A DNA stretch of 64,000 bases from Myrmaecium sp. VS I D KN 1 (Eukaryota > Ascomycota > Dothideomycetes > Valsariales > Valsariaceae): assembly GCA_019775845.1 (NCBI GenBank), contig JADQAV010000047.1, positions 186,001-250,000 of the forward strand. Direction: 5' to 3'. The notes beneath the pieces are model-generated. The model had not been told where the DNA came from, ran no database searches, and saw nothing but the letters and a program-made list of their open reading frames with translations. The translations under genes were made by a program, and so were the position numbers. Of the stretch, positions 46,901 through 58,146 are shown piece after piece; the first letter of the stretch is position 1; each line of letters opens with the position of its first letter.

Positions 46901-49900
46901 CAGCGGAAGGATCTCCTATGTCTCCTGCACCCTGGTTCGCGTGGTGCGTACAGCGTTTTGAGTGCATCAGGCAGTCCGCCTCCCGATCAACGAAGCCCTT
47001 GTGTATGTATCTGCCGGTGTGCGTGTACCTATGTCCCTTCTCCCCTCAGCCTTCTACCGTTTCCTTGAAAAGGCAACTTTCGCCATGTCAGGCGTTCACC
47101 AATCACACCGAGCGAACCATGCGCCAAACGATTGGCAGGTTCCTGTCGCTTCCTACCATCCTCAATACCGTGGCGAGGATCTACGCGGCCTCGCCTTGGG
47201 CGACACGACCGGAAGCGGAAAATTGAATACAAACATGCTGAACCGTCCAACTGGTAGCCAGTTCCAATAAACCAAGGACGGGGCGGTCCTCTGTGCCGCG
47301 CGCCGACTGGGCCAAGCAAAGCCAGCCTTTTCCTGTTCGAGTCGCCAGGCCCAGAAACCCGACCACTCAAACCAAAGCGCGGAATCGCGGGGAAGCCGGG
47401 TTATGGGCCCCTTGCGATAATCTGTTCGGGAATCTCTTCATTACCCGGTCTTGCTCTTGGTTCGCGGCGGCCTAATTCCCGGCGCCTACCTCGCTGTGGA
47501 ATGTGCCCAGTGCAACAGCAGTCTCGAGGATTTCATCGCCATTCGCCCACAGATGTGATGCTCTATAAGCGAGCAAGTGACAACATTCGGCATCTTGAAC
47601 CGCTTCACCCTGACCCTATGAAAACCTTGTAAACGAGCTGCCAAAATTGTCAAACTCAAGGGGGAAAAGAAGGTTCTTCTGTCGGCGGGCCTTGCTGCAA
47701 CCCTTCCATTCTCGAGCCTGCTCCTAGCAACGCTATGCGCCGGTCGCTGTTAACCTGAGACAGCGTCGCCGTTCAAACCTTCTTTTTGCCTCCTTGCCGC
47801 GACACCTCTCACGCTAGGCGTCTTACCCGTCTGTCAACATGAGAGCAGTCGCGTCGTTGCTTGTTTACCTCTTCTGACAGGGGACAGCGCGGACACCGTT
47901 CTGGAAGATCGTCGCGCGTAGGAACGCGTCTTCCAAGTGGGGTTTGCCCCTCAAAATCCCTGTCCCCTCCCTTCTGTGAGTTCAGGAGTGCTTCGGCCAC
48001 TGCTGGAGGGAGGTTGGCTAGCTCTTTCCATATCCTCTCGTTGAGCCGTCGCCTCCACTCAATAGTACGGGATGCTTGTCCAGCTAGAACAAGGCCGCAG
48101 ACGCCTGATTGTCCAGGCATGAGAGTTGCATCTCCGTGCCGAGAGCTTCTTTCCACAGAAGGGCATTGCTGCGCGACTCAACGGCTTCAGCGCCTTTCTG
48201 TACCAGCCACGCCTAGGTGCGCGCCTGTTCGTCAATTTTCGGGGGTCTGCTCCACCTCCCCGGCTGTTACTTGGGGTGTCCTTGCCAACGATGGGCGCTG
48301 CCTTCGATCTCACTGGTGCTGTTAACCTGTTACAAGATTGTCAAGAGCACCCCTCCGTGGCCCGAGTTTAGCCGAGGTTTTGCTAGGGAGTCGCTTGGCG
48401 ATGCAATCAAGGAGAACCCCTCACAGCATCGGGCGACCTAACGTTCCGTTCGCAGGGGAGCGTGGCAATTGCGCATCACGATGCATCGCAGATGAACGAT
48501 GGCGTGCAGAAAGCAGAGCGGATGGTGGTGGTGATGATGATGACGCTAGTGGGTAGCTTGCGGCGGGCGGCACGCAAGCGAGAATGTGCCGGGGGAAGAA
48601 TTTGGAATCCATCATCATTCGCTGGAAAATTACGGCATGCGCTGGCTATAAGGACGAACGCCGGTGCCGCTACAATTGCTACATTGGGCGGCTGGCGGGG
48701 CAAGACCAGCGAGAGAACGAGGGTTGAGGGGCGGAGGGATGGTGATGTTGATGATACTGTGGGAACCTGCGTAGGCTCGGCTGAAGTTACCTCAGGTGAA
48801 AGGAGAACGTGAGCCCGAGGGCGCGGATTCGCGAGATCTGCCCTTGTCTCGAGGGGTTCATCGGGATGGGGGCCCAGGGTCAGACAGAATCCACGCATGA
48901 TAGGCCGGGCCGCGATGGCATGGTCTCGCCAGCACTGCTGGGGCTCGATGATTGCTCCCACCTTCTCTGCCCTGAAGTGCTCGCTCACGAGCGATGAGAT
49001 ACAAAGACAGACATTCGATTTCGTTCAGCTGAACATATCATACGACCCTGGTCGATCAGTGCCTGCAAACTGCCCTTTACGTTCTTCGAATCCTGCGGGA
49101 GTTTGTGACTTTGACTCGGCATATACTAGGGACCGGCAACGGCGGGCTGATTGGCGAATGACACATGGGGGATTCACACTGCCGCTTGTGGGGTCTTTAG
49201 CGTTCTGGGGAGCACCCAATCAGCGGTCCGCGTCTCTGTACCTGAGTTTCTGTATTACATACGGAGTATGCAGCATGACGCGCCCCTGTTTCCGGGACCA
49301 GCAATCGAAGAGGAAACCATGGGCAGAACGTTAGCCACCAGACTAATGTATGCGAATCAGGGAGATGCTCAAAGAGAGATGGTGACGTTCCAGCCGCATG
49401 AGAATCGATACTCGATGAGGGTGATTTGGCGTCCTATCTAGCTAGGCACTTGCTCTGAGCATGCGGAGAAGGACTCGAAACGGGGAGTGATCGCTCGTCC
49501 CGCTCCATAAAAGGAATGAGGAGGTGCTGTTTCCGGGAAAGCGGGGAGAGAAGCATCGAGTCGCGCCTATACTCGTGTCCGTGGCTTGCAGAGCGCCCCG
49601 TCGATAACGAAAAGTCCATCCATCTTCAGTTTGTTCCGGGGGCAGGACGTGGTGCTAAACTCCACTTTGCGGCGTGCATGTCGAACGCAGCTGAGAAACC
49701 AGTCGGCCGAGGAGTTTTCGGTGCCCCCTTCCCGAACACGCTCTTCTGCGCGACAATATCTCTAGCGAAACAAGGCATCGACAAGTATTTGAAACCGGAC
49801 ACGTGACACAGTTCGATGCGTTTGCAAAAGCGAGTAGGAGGAGAGAAGAAGCTGAGGTTGAGGCGAAGCGGCCGATGTCCACCCCTGCCTGCACCCATGA

Positions 49901-50366
49901 GGCAGCCTTATTGAGTCGGGAAGAACGGGACACTCAGCACGCGATCACACACTTCCCACCAATGAAAAACGCAACGAGCCATGGCCAATCTCTGAACGAT
50001 CATCTATCGCCGCTGGCTTGGTTCCTCCTTGCGCATTTCCAGTAACAGGAGTCTACTCCGAGATCGTGAGTTGCAGATCACACAACATACATCGTCGAGG
50101 AGGATGTTTTTCTTTTCTTCTCGAAGGGACCGCAAACGGCAATGGTTTGGCAAGAGCGTGGCTACGGCAGTTTGGCGAGCGGGCTGGGTATGGCTCGTGG
50201 TGTGCACCATGCGGCTGCGTCGGATGGCGGATACTCGTTCCACAAGAAAACGGTCATTTTTGCGATATGGATTATCGCTGCGCGTCACATCCGCTCTGGC
50301 TGCTGCTTATTCGTCGAGGGCGACGACTCGGTTGAGTAACGAAGGGATGTGCAAGGGTGAGGCGGA

Positions 50367-50389
50367 GGGGAGGAGGGGAGGGGAGGGGG
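50367..50389 (+). repeat. G-quadruplex-capable run
   Basis: Four G runs of 4-5 bases are separated by short loops (AGGA, A, A). Confidence 0.7.
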
Positions 50390-50835
50390 CGCGAGAGAGA
50401 CCCAAGCAAGGGGGTGGGCAGCCTGCACAAGCGGTCGATCCTGAACCTCACGACCGGGTTTTTGCTCTCGATGTGCAGACGACAGCCCCTCGAACCCCCT
50501 CCCGCCCCCCATGTGGTTCGGTCATTAGCACTGTAGCTTAGCCAGGCGCGTCAGATACCCATGCAGCGATTGCAAATGCGTTCGCGAATGAGCACCAAAG
50601 AGGGGAGCGAACGCAAGCACCCGCTTGCTGGAACGTTTGAAGTGATCGAGCCAGCGTGCTCTCTCGAGAGACTCTCTGCACACACCAAACCCGGACGGAC
50701 GATGTCAGATCCATGTCTGCTGGCCAAAAAGGGGCTACCCTTGTGTTCCATGCGATGAGATGGAGGGGACGGTCCGTACCGGAGAAAAAACAAAGGCGAT
50801 CTCGACCAGGGCCAGTCAATCGGTCCGTTTTCGCA

Positions 50836-50862
50836 GGGGGGAGGGGGAAGGGGGGAGGGGGG
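50836..50862 (+). repeat. G-quadruplex-capable run
   Basis: G runs of 6, 5, 6 and 6 bases are separated by A, AA and A loops, a textbook quadruplex pattern. Confidence 0.8.
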
Positions 50863-52626
50863 ATCCCGGCGCGCGCGGCGAGTCATGGCAACCCACACCG
50901 GACGGCTGGGCCAGGGCAGGAGCAGAGCGTTCGTCGTCCAGCGACCACGCCAAATAATGAGCGCGCAAACCGCGGAAGCCGGGGCAGAAGAATCACATCC
51001 CCTCTCTATCTGAGCGATGCACGGGGTGACGGATCCTCACACGCGCGGGCGCGGATAGGAAAAAGCACGAGGAGGGGGAAAGAAAGCCGTGAACGCCGGC
51101 AGGCGGCGCGCTGGAAGGACAGCAGCAGCCACCATGCCAAGCGTGAAAGCGCGTCATGGCGTGCTCGCCGAGCCACGAGCTTTTCCCACCTCCACCACCA
51201 CCACCGCTTGCTTGTGCTGCATCTTGCATGGTCCCTAACGCTCGCGACAGCTATCTATCTCTATCACGCTTCTCCGCGGCGGGAGGAAGCATTACTACGT
51301 CGCGGAGGAAAAAAGATAGAGACGTGGCACCGCGCCGATATCTCGTGAACGTAGACTTCATCACTACTACGTCGTCCACGTTCTTGTCACGCAGAGATAG
51401 TACATCGTACATAACATACATCCAATTCCCCCCTCCCCGCCTGACGGGCGGACGGGCGGGGGCAACGGAGGATCTCAAAAGTGGCAGGTATGCACATACA
51501 GGATGTGTCTAATAAAGTGGTCTTGGTGGTGGAGGTCTGAAACGCTACATCCAGTGTGGGGGCGGAGGGTGGGGGGGGGGGGGGCTGAACTCTGTTGCTG
51601 AGATATTTACTGTACCTCCCTAGGTACCTTACTACCTCTTACCCGAAACTAGACGACGACGGCGGATGGGGTCAAACCGACCTACAGAACCAGGTACCTA
51701 CATGTACCTACTATGTCGTTAAGTTTGCGCTGCTGCAGGTCGAGTCACATTCCTTTCTTCCTGCCTTCCTTTTGTTGTTCGTCTTCGCCTTGGTCTTGTG
51801 GTCTTCTCCTTCTTCCTATCGTGTGTGGGTATGGCGTGCACGGTCATGTCTACCGGCCAACCAACCAACCAGCCAGCCAGCAAGCCAGCCCGTGAGTACT
51901 TCATATTGCGGGCTGGGAGGAGGCGGGAGGGGGTGATGTGTACCGAGCGAGAAGCACATTTCTCGAATAGGATAGTATAGGATGGTAATAGTACGATATC
52001 AAAGAGCCTTTCTCAGTTCTAAACTCATGTCCTCGTGTGATCGTGATGTAGCATACGTATATCTAAGATGGAGATGCAGATGTAGATGTAAATAGCGGGT
52101 CCAAATCGAACCCGGCTCTGACAAACACCCAAACCCGCGCCCCCTTCCCTCCCCACACCACACACCACACACCACACAGCAAATGCGTCCGCCACGCCCC
52201 GTTTCTTTCTCTCTTGGGGGAAAAACCCGCAAAAACACAAAGCAGCCAACCCAAGAACGTCTGATGTGATAGATCCCAAATCATCTAGTGTAGCAGAAAA
52301 AATCAAGAGCAAAAAACCTCATCGTCATCATCTCGTAAGGACGAAAATAAAAGAAAAAGAAAACGTTCTCCGGAGGGTACGTCTTTGAAATAGTGTGTGG
52401 AAAAGATGTGAGAGAGAATCGAGAATGATGGGGCCATGCATCGTCAGGTGGCCTTTTTTCGCTTTGAGAAAAGAGGTCGGTATGCAATGCACGCGCACAC
52501 GCACACATGGTCTGTCGGATGAAAGAAAACAATGATGAGAAAAAAAGGTAGAAAATTTGGGAAAAAAAAAGAAAAGAACAGACGAGAAGGCTAAAGACGG
52601 CGCGAGCCAGATTGCTTTTTCAGCCG

Positions 52627-53808
52627 TTACGAGTGTCGGCGCTCTGAACCGGCTTCGCCCGCTTGGCGGCCGGGATTCCGTCGGCGTGCATTGATGAACC
52701 AGTTGCTGACCTGGAACACGATAAGCGCATGTTCCACGCATGAGGGTGAACGTTCTGCTTACCTGATTGATGCTCAGCCCTGTTTCATGGCAAAGGATGA
52801 TCTTCTCCTCCTCGGTGGGGTAGGGCGATTCCCGGTGGTCGTTGTACCATTGCTTCAGCCGGTTGGTAGCTTCCTTGGGCAGGTTTCCGCGACGCTTGCG
52901 TTGGTATGGCGGCTCGGGGAAGCTGTATTGATGGTATGATGGGTATCCAGGAGGGCATGACGCATAGTGACCGTCCATGGTGCCAGCCATGTGAGTGTCT
53001 CGCCGGTATGCGTGGTCATATGCAGGGTCATAGCCGTATGGACGATGCGCTACGTAAGCAGATGTCGGAGCCTGGACCGGACCTCCGACATGGTACGGTT
53101 GGTTGATAGCAGGCAATGCTGGAGCAGGAGAAGAGTGAGGATATCCGGTGGTCGTCATCCGTAAAGGCGAGCTCTGACCGGACGAAGTGGGCCGAACCTG
53201 ATGGCCGGAAAAGACGGCAGAAGAGTTAAGGGAAGGTAACACCGGGCGCACCATCTCGCGAGCAGTATCGACGGAAGATGAGGTAGACAGGGTCCGCGGA
53301 GAGTCGCCGGGTGTGTACGGGCGGGAGAAAGGCGGCAACTGCTCTGCGGGAACGCGTTTGAAAGGGTCCATGAACGCGGGGCCTTGGCGTGGACTTTGCG
53401 GAGGTGTCTTCTCCTTAGGAACATATTGCAGTAGCTGGGTAGCGGAGTCAGACTCGAAATGGTGATGATCGGTTAACCTAGGCTTACATCTGATATGGGC
53501 GGGAGCGTCATGTTGTCATCCACGGGCGAATGCCGGTCATTGAAGCTTGGGAGCGGGCGCTGACCATGAAGCTATCGAAGAGGTCAGACATTGAGAAAAT
53601 TCTTTGGGGGAAGCGCGGGCGAGGTGCCAAGCTGAGTGAACGGAAGGCATACAGGTGCGATACTGGGAAGAGCGGAGTTTTGCGCGGTGTTGTGCGAGTT
53701 TTGGGCGAAGTTTTGGGCGGAGCTTCGCCGCGACTTCCGTGACGACGGCCTCGGAAGGGTAGGGGGAAGATTGTTCCGCCAGTGGTCACGCATGGTCAGA
53801 TATTCCAT
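52627..53808 (-). CDS. TALE (KN) homeodomain transcription factor
   Basis: Exons 53808-53653, 53559-53488, 53434-52763 and 52710-52627, all phase 0, give 327 residues. The homeodomain lies near the C terminus (about 255-311): RKRRGNLPKEATNRLKQWYNDHRESPYPTEEEK, shortened here to its ends, through HETGLSINQ and, over the 52-nt last intron, VSNWFINARRR. The Pro-Tyr-Pro loop extension and WFINARRR recognition helix place it in the TALE/KN class of DNA-binding factors. The preceding region is Ser/Pro/Tyr-rich (LPPISDLLQYVP, a segment seen in fungal regulators, is created by the second splice). The C terminus after the homeodomain is only 16 residues. The last two exons are firm. The first exon, starting MEYLTMRDHW, is inferred from phase and a GTATGC donor and may be preceded by another exon, since TGTGCAG sits directly before the ATG. 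Confidence 0.87.
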
Positions 53809-54499
53809 CTGCACACAGACGGACAAGGTCAGCAAGATCAGTTCAACGGCCGGGACAGGATGAGGCCGCGATGAGGGGACGACAAAGGAGGTTTGGTGGG
53901 CACCAAAGAAAGGCTAGAATCAAGGGACGTCATGTGCAAGGGCATCCACGCAGATGACAGGACTTCAGACCTACTTTGAGGGTTCGGTGAAGAGCGAGCG
54001 GAATGGCCTGGAACGGCAGGGAGGGACGGAGAGGGGGAGAAGTCGGCTGGTCTGTAGCCGGCTCAGACGGGACAGGATGACGGCGAGGTGGGTGTGAACG
54101 AGGTTGGTGTTGGTCGCCGGTTTGCAGAGGAGAAGGTGTGGTGGACCGGCTATGTGGCTACGGTAGGTGATCGGCGGACGGTTGATATTCTCCGAGGCCA
54201 GGCAAGAGGAGACGGTGGTTGAGGTCAATCGTCAATCGTGAATCGTCAGGCGCCAATAGGCGAGAAAAGGAGGGTGGGAGGGGAGGAAGAGAGAGGTCGA
54301 CGTCGAGGTAGAAGTAGGAGAGAGAGAGAGAGAGAAAGAGGAGATAGAAGGAGGAGAGGAAGAAGGGGACGGATCCGGTAATTGAGAAAAGAAGGTTGAA
54401 GGCGGAGGCCGCGAGTTGATGTACTTGTACTCGTCCTTCGTTCGTTCGCCCGTTAGTTCGTTCGTTGCCGTACGAGTTCACCCGCCGCGAGACTCGACA

Positions 54500-54560
54500 G
54501 GGCCGGGGCAGGCCAGGGCAGGCCAGGGCAAGGGTACGGGCAAGGGCACGGGCAGGGGGG
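54500..54560. repeat. GGGCAGGCCA-type minisatellite
   Basis: Units of 10-12 bases related to GGCCAGGGCA and CAAGGGCACGGG repeat about five times. Confidence 0.7.
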
Positions 54561-54895
54561 TATGGGATGGGTGGGATGGGTGGGAAAAGGAGCACGCAGA
54601 GAGCAGCCGTCGTGTGGCAGCAGCAGCAGCAGAACATGCACCGACCACCCCAAACCGAAGACGAGGACGAGGACGACGACTACGACCGACCGCTGGGAAA
54701 GGCCCGAGGCAGACAGGCAGACCGGGCAGACCAAGCCAAGGCACCGTGGCCCTGGTCGAGCTCTGCAACGGCCCGTGGGTGTGCACAGCGCCAGGCCGAT
54801 CTTCCGTCAGACCCGCTAAGAAGCAAGAGCCACGACGGGCCGGCCTGCTAAACGCGTTAGGGCCATCCCCTCCCCCCCAGGACCCAGTAGTGCCC

Positions 54896-54897
54896 NN
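54896..54897. other. Two ambiguous bases (assembly gap) beside a C homopolymer
   Basis: Two N bases are followed by GCC and a run of more than ten C, suggesting a polishing or join problem at a homopolymer. Confidence 0.95.
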
Positions 54898-55080
54898 GCC
54901 CCCCCCCCCCCCCCGTGCTCTGCCTGAGCGGGCCACTCTGACAGCTGATCGGACCAAACCGTCTCACATCAAAAAAGGGTTGAAGGCCGCCCTGCTCCCC
55001 ATATTAAGCGTAAGCCATTCCCAAGCTTGCCATGCCCGGCCTTGCGTAGCGCGCGCCCCCCCGACCCCCGAGAAAAGGCA

Positions 55081-55207
55081 GCCCAGCCAGAACGGCCAAA
55101 CCCAGAGCAGCCAAAAACCCCAAGCCAAACCAGCCAAAACCCGCCAAAACCAGCCAAACCAAAAAGCCAGAGCAGCAAGCCAGGAGCAGCCAAGAGCAGC
55201 CAGAGCG
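55081..55207. repeat. CAGCCAAAAC-type minisatellite
   Basis: Degenerate repeats of AGCCAAAC, CCGCCAAAAC and AGCAGCC fill about 125 bases. Confidence 0.65.
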
Positions 55208-57110
55208 AAAAGCCGGCCGGCCAGCCACAGAGCACGCACGCACGCATGCATGGCATGGACGTAGGTAAGGTAGTAGGTCGGTATGTCTGTAGGCAGGTAG
55301 TAGCTAAAAGGTAGTCAGCTAGCTAGTTCACGTATCGAACGCCAGCCGACCGCAAGTCAGTCACCAACATGGACAGTTGACAAAACCGATCCCCCGCAAA
55401 AACGCATCTCTCTTCGCACGCCACGAAACGTCCTCCTTCCTCTTCCACGCACCCCCTCCCTCCCTTCCCGGATGCACACCTCGTGGGCTCCCTCGCTTGC
55501 CTATGTACCCATCGGGACGATCGATTTGCGGTGATCATCCATCCCTTCTGAACTGCTGAGAAAGAGGCACGCTACCCCATAGGAGGCACGTCTACCATCC
55601 GTTCTCTCATTGCTCTTTTCGCCCAGGGAGGGAGAAAAAGCACTCATCAACGCACACAAGGAACGATTACACCTTGCATCTATCTACTACTAATTGTCCC
55701 TTTCCCAATCCACCGCCACAAACCCCCCCACCCCTCCCTCCCTCCCTCCCTCCGCCCCACTCCATGTTTGCCTGAGGGAGCCAGCCGGCTATTAGCTCCC
55801 TAGCGACGGTGATAACAACACGGCTCCCCACGGTCCTTCCTGCTGACAAGGTGGACCGTCTTCGCGCCCAGGATCCCATCATGGAAGAAAGAAGCGAGAC
55901 TCCCTTGATGGACCCACCGATGCTGCCGTGCCCAATGAGGAAACTTACCTTTCATCCGGTTGGCTTTCATTTCTTTCATCTGCAGCCGTGGCATCATCCG
56001 TGTATAGCAAACCGGATGTCAAGAAACCTTACAGTTTGTTGTAGAGAAGGGAACCTGCCTACAAACATGAAAAGCCAAAAAAGAGCCATGAAGGATCGTT
56101 AGCGATGTGTGCCCTCGGCATGATGTCGGTCCCGGCCCGCTGCTGAGTCTCGCTAGCTGTAGAGGTAATAAGGTACCTAGTAGTAGTAGATAGCAGCAGG
56201 CAGTAGTAATCGAGTCACAAAAGAGAGAGAGCCTTGTGCCATCAGCCCGGTAACGCGTTGATCTTGCTATGAGCCGGGAGAGTTTGCTCTATCTCCTCAC
56301 AGTTTAGCTTGGAGACTCGGCGCCCAGGGGGGAAGGGGGCCCGTCCGTCAGTCGTCCATACACAGAAGAGTAGTATGTAGTGAGAGAGAGAGGGGGGGTG
56401 GGTTGTGGATTCGTTGAAAGGCTGGCTCGTCAAAAACAGCGGCCCCAGATCTTCTTCCTTCCGGACATGTTCCTAAAATCCCCCCACCAGCCAACAACCA
56501 ACACTCGCTAGTGAAACATACGCACACACACGCGCAAGTGCAGTGGGACCGTAGGTAAGACAGCAGTCCGATTCCGCAGTTGTGACGCTAGATGTAGAAA
56601 GAGTGTGAGTATGAAAGAGAGAGAGAAAGCATGTAGTGTGAGCGTGATTGATGGGGCGGGTTGTACGGGGGATGTCGGCTGGGAGGGCGTGAGCAGCCCG
56701 TTTTGGGGGTTGGGGGAAGAAGAGCATGTCTTTCTCCACTAAATAATACAGCCACGGTTTCCCCCATTGTCCTCCGTCCCTTTGAACTGAAAGCCGAGCC
56801 CTGACAGTTGCCGGATGACGAGGAGAGAGAGTGGTATGGTAGTAGACGGAGACGATCGAAGGAGGATCCATAGGTAGAGGATTACATGAACAAGGAATGC
56901 TGCATCAAAGCGCCCTCTTCGCCTCAGGTCCTGGTTCCTGCACGTGCAGCTCGACCAAAGTGGCAGATGGGGTGGGTGGGGTGGATGGGTGTGTGTGCAC
57001 ACAGTGGGCGGTTGAAGTCAGAGGCGCACGTATGTATACATACCTAAGGCTCGTGGTCAAAAGCCTTCAGGGACAGGCACGCAGCTCCTGTATGTGATAT
57101 ACTACCTTAG

Positions 57111-57125
57111 GTAGTGCGAGAGGTC
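57111..57125. repeat. Perfect short palindrome ACTACCTTAGGTAGT
   Basis: Seven-base arms around one central base. It is one of several related TACCTWAGGTA motifs in the intergenic parts of this window. Confidence 0.75.
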
Positions 57126-58120
57126 TCCTGTCTCGACGTGTAGCGAGCAGCAGCGCCGTAGGCTCCTACTTACCTACATTGCCTACCACAACTACCGACC
57201 TCACCTGCCTGCCTGCCTGCTTGCTTCTGGTCGAGCGTGAGAGATCTTGACAGGTCGTTGACATGAGCGCCAACAGCTGAACCCTTGCGTAGCGCGGTGG
57301 AAGGATGAGCGCCTTCCCGGGCCCAATTGGCATGGCGTAACTCTCCTGCGATTGCCATCGACGCAGCGACATAAGTTATACTCTATAACATCCCATCAAC
57401 CTTAAAAAACCCGTCCGTCGCCCCTCCTCCTCGGCGAGCGCGCTAGGGGGAAGCGGTTCATCAGACCGGCACCTTACGCTGGATGTAGACATATGTAGTA
57501 GCAAAGGTCTAACTTTAGGGTCTTGAACCTATGCCGCTAGTCGGACCCGTATCGTCTGTGAACGCCGTCGACAAGGCATGAATGGAGCCTCGTCGATGGT
57601 GAGGATCAATAAAGTCATCATGCCTCCATGCGTCAGGCCGACCTGTGTGGTGGTTTAGTAGTGGCCTTGCTGTACTGTAACCGTTCGTACATTACGTACG
57701 CACATATTATGTGTGTGTGACTACGCACCTACTACTATAGACAGACCGTACCGGGTGTCCCGTTGAGCGGTTCCTATTGTAGACACCTGCAATTGATATC
57801 TTGCGCACACACACCTCTCTCTTTCCACACACCGCACCCCCCGTGTTCCGATGTCTATGTCCATGCTGTCGCCGACTGACTTGCCCTGCACGCCAACCCG
57901 TGGACGACGTCGGATTGACTTGACCCTCCCTCGTCGACTACCGGGTAACCTGTCGCCGCACAGAGATTCACACAAACCACAGCCTCGGGTTCGAGATCAT
58001 CCGCATCACGCTCTTGCAGTGACCCCCCGTACCCACCGCTTCACACCGCACGCCCAACCTAACCGGGGCCTCAACCTTCACGGCCGGCCCGCTCAGCGTT
58101 TTTACGAACCCCCGCCATCA

Positions 58121-58146
58121 CCTACCTACCTACCTGCCTACCTACC
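58121..58146. repeat. CCTA tetranucleotide microsatellite
   Basis: Six to seven CCTA/CCTG units in a row. Confidence 0.85.

Larger units (their letters stand above)
38880..52626. other. 13.7-kb gene-poor region
   Basis: Apart from one decayed-looking frame at 40197-40987, I can support no gene. Frames such as 47809-48156 (minus, 115 codons) and 41537-41833 (minus, 98 codons) are protein-like in places but have no recognisable motif or splice-linked continuation. No long terminal repeats, transposase motifs or reverse-transcriptase motifs were seen. The region is not visibly AT-rich to about 50 kb, then becomes G-rich with quadruplex-capable runs. TACC/GGTA palindromes occur near 42423-42436 and 51618-51636. 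Confidence 0.5.

Noticed and set aside
50656-51348. 230-codon plus-strand frame
   Set aside because: Arg/Gly/His-rich low-complexity text from a G-rich region; no domain or homologue is recognised.
54416-55264. 282-codon plus-strand frame
   Set aside because: Runs through minisatellites and the N gap; composition is that of the repeats.
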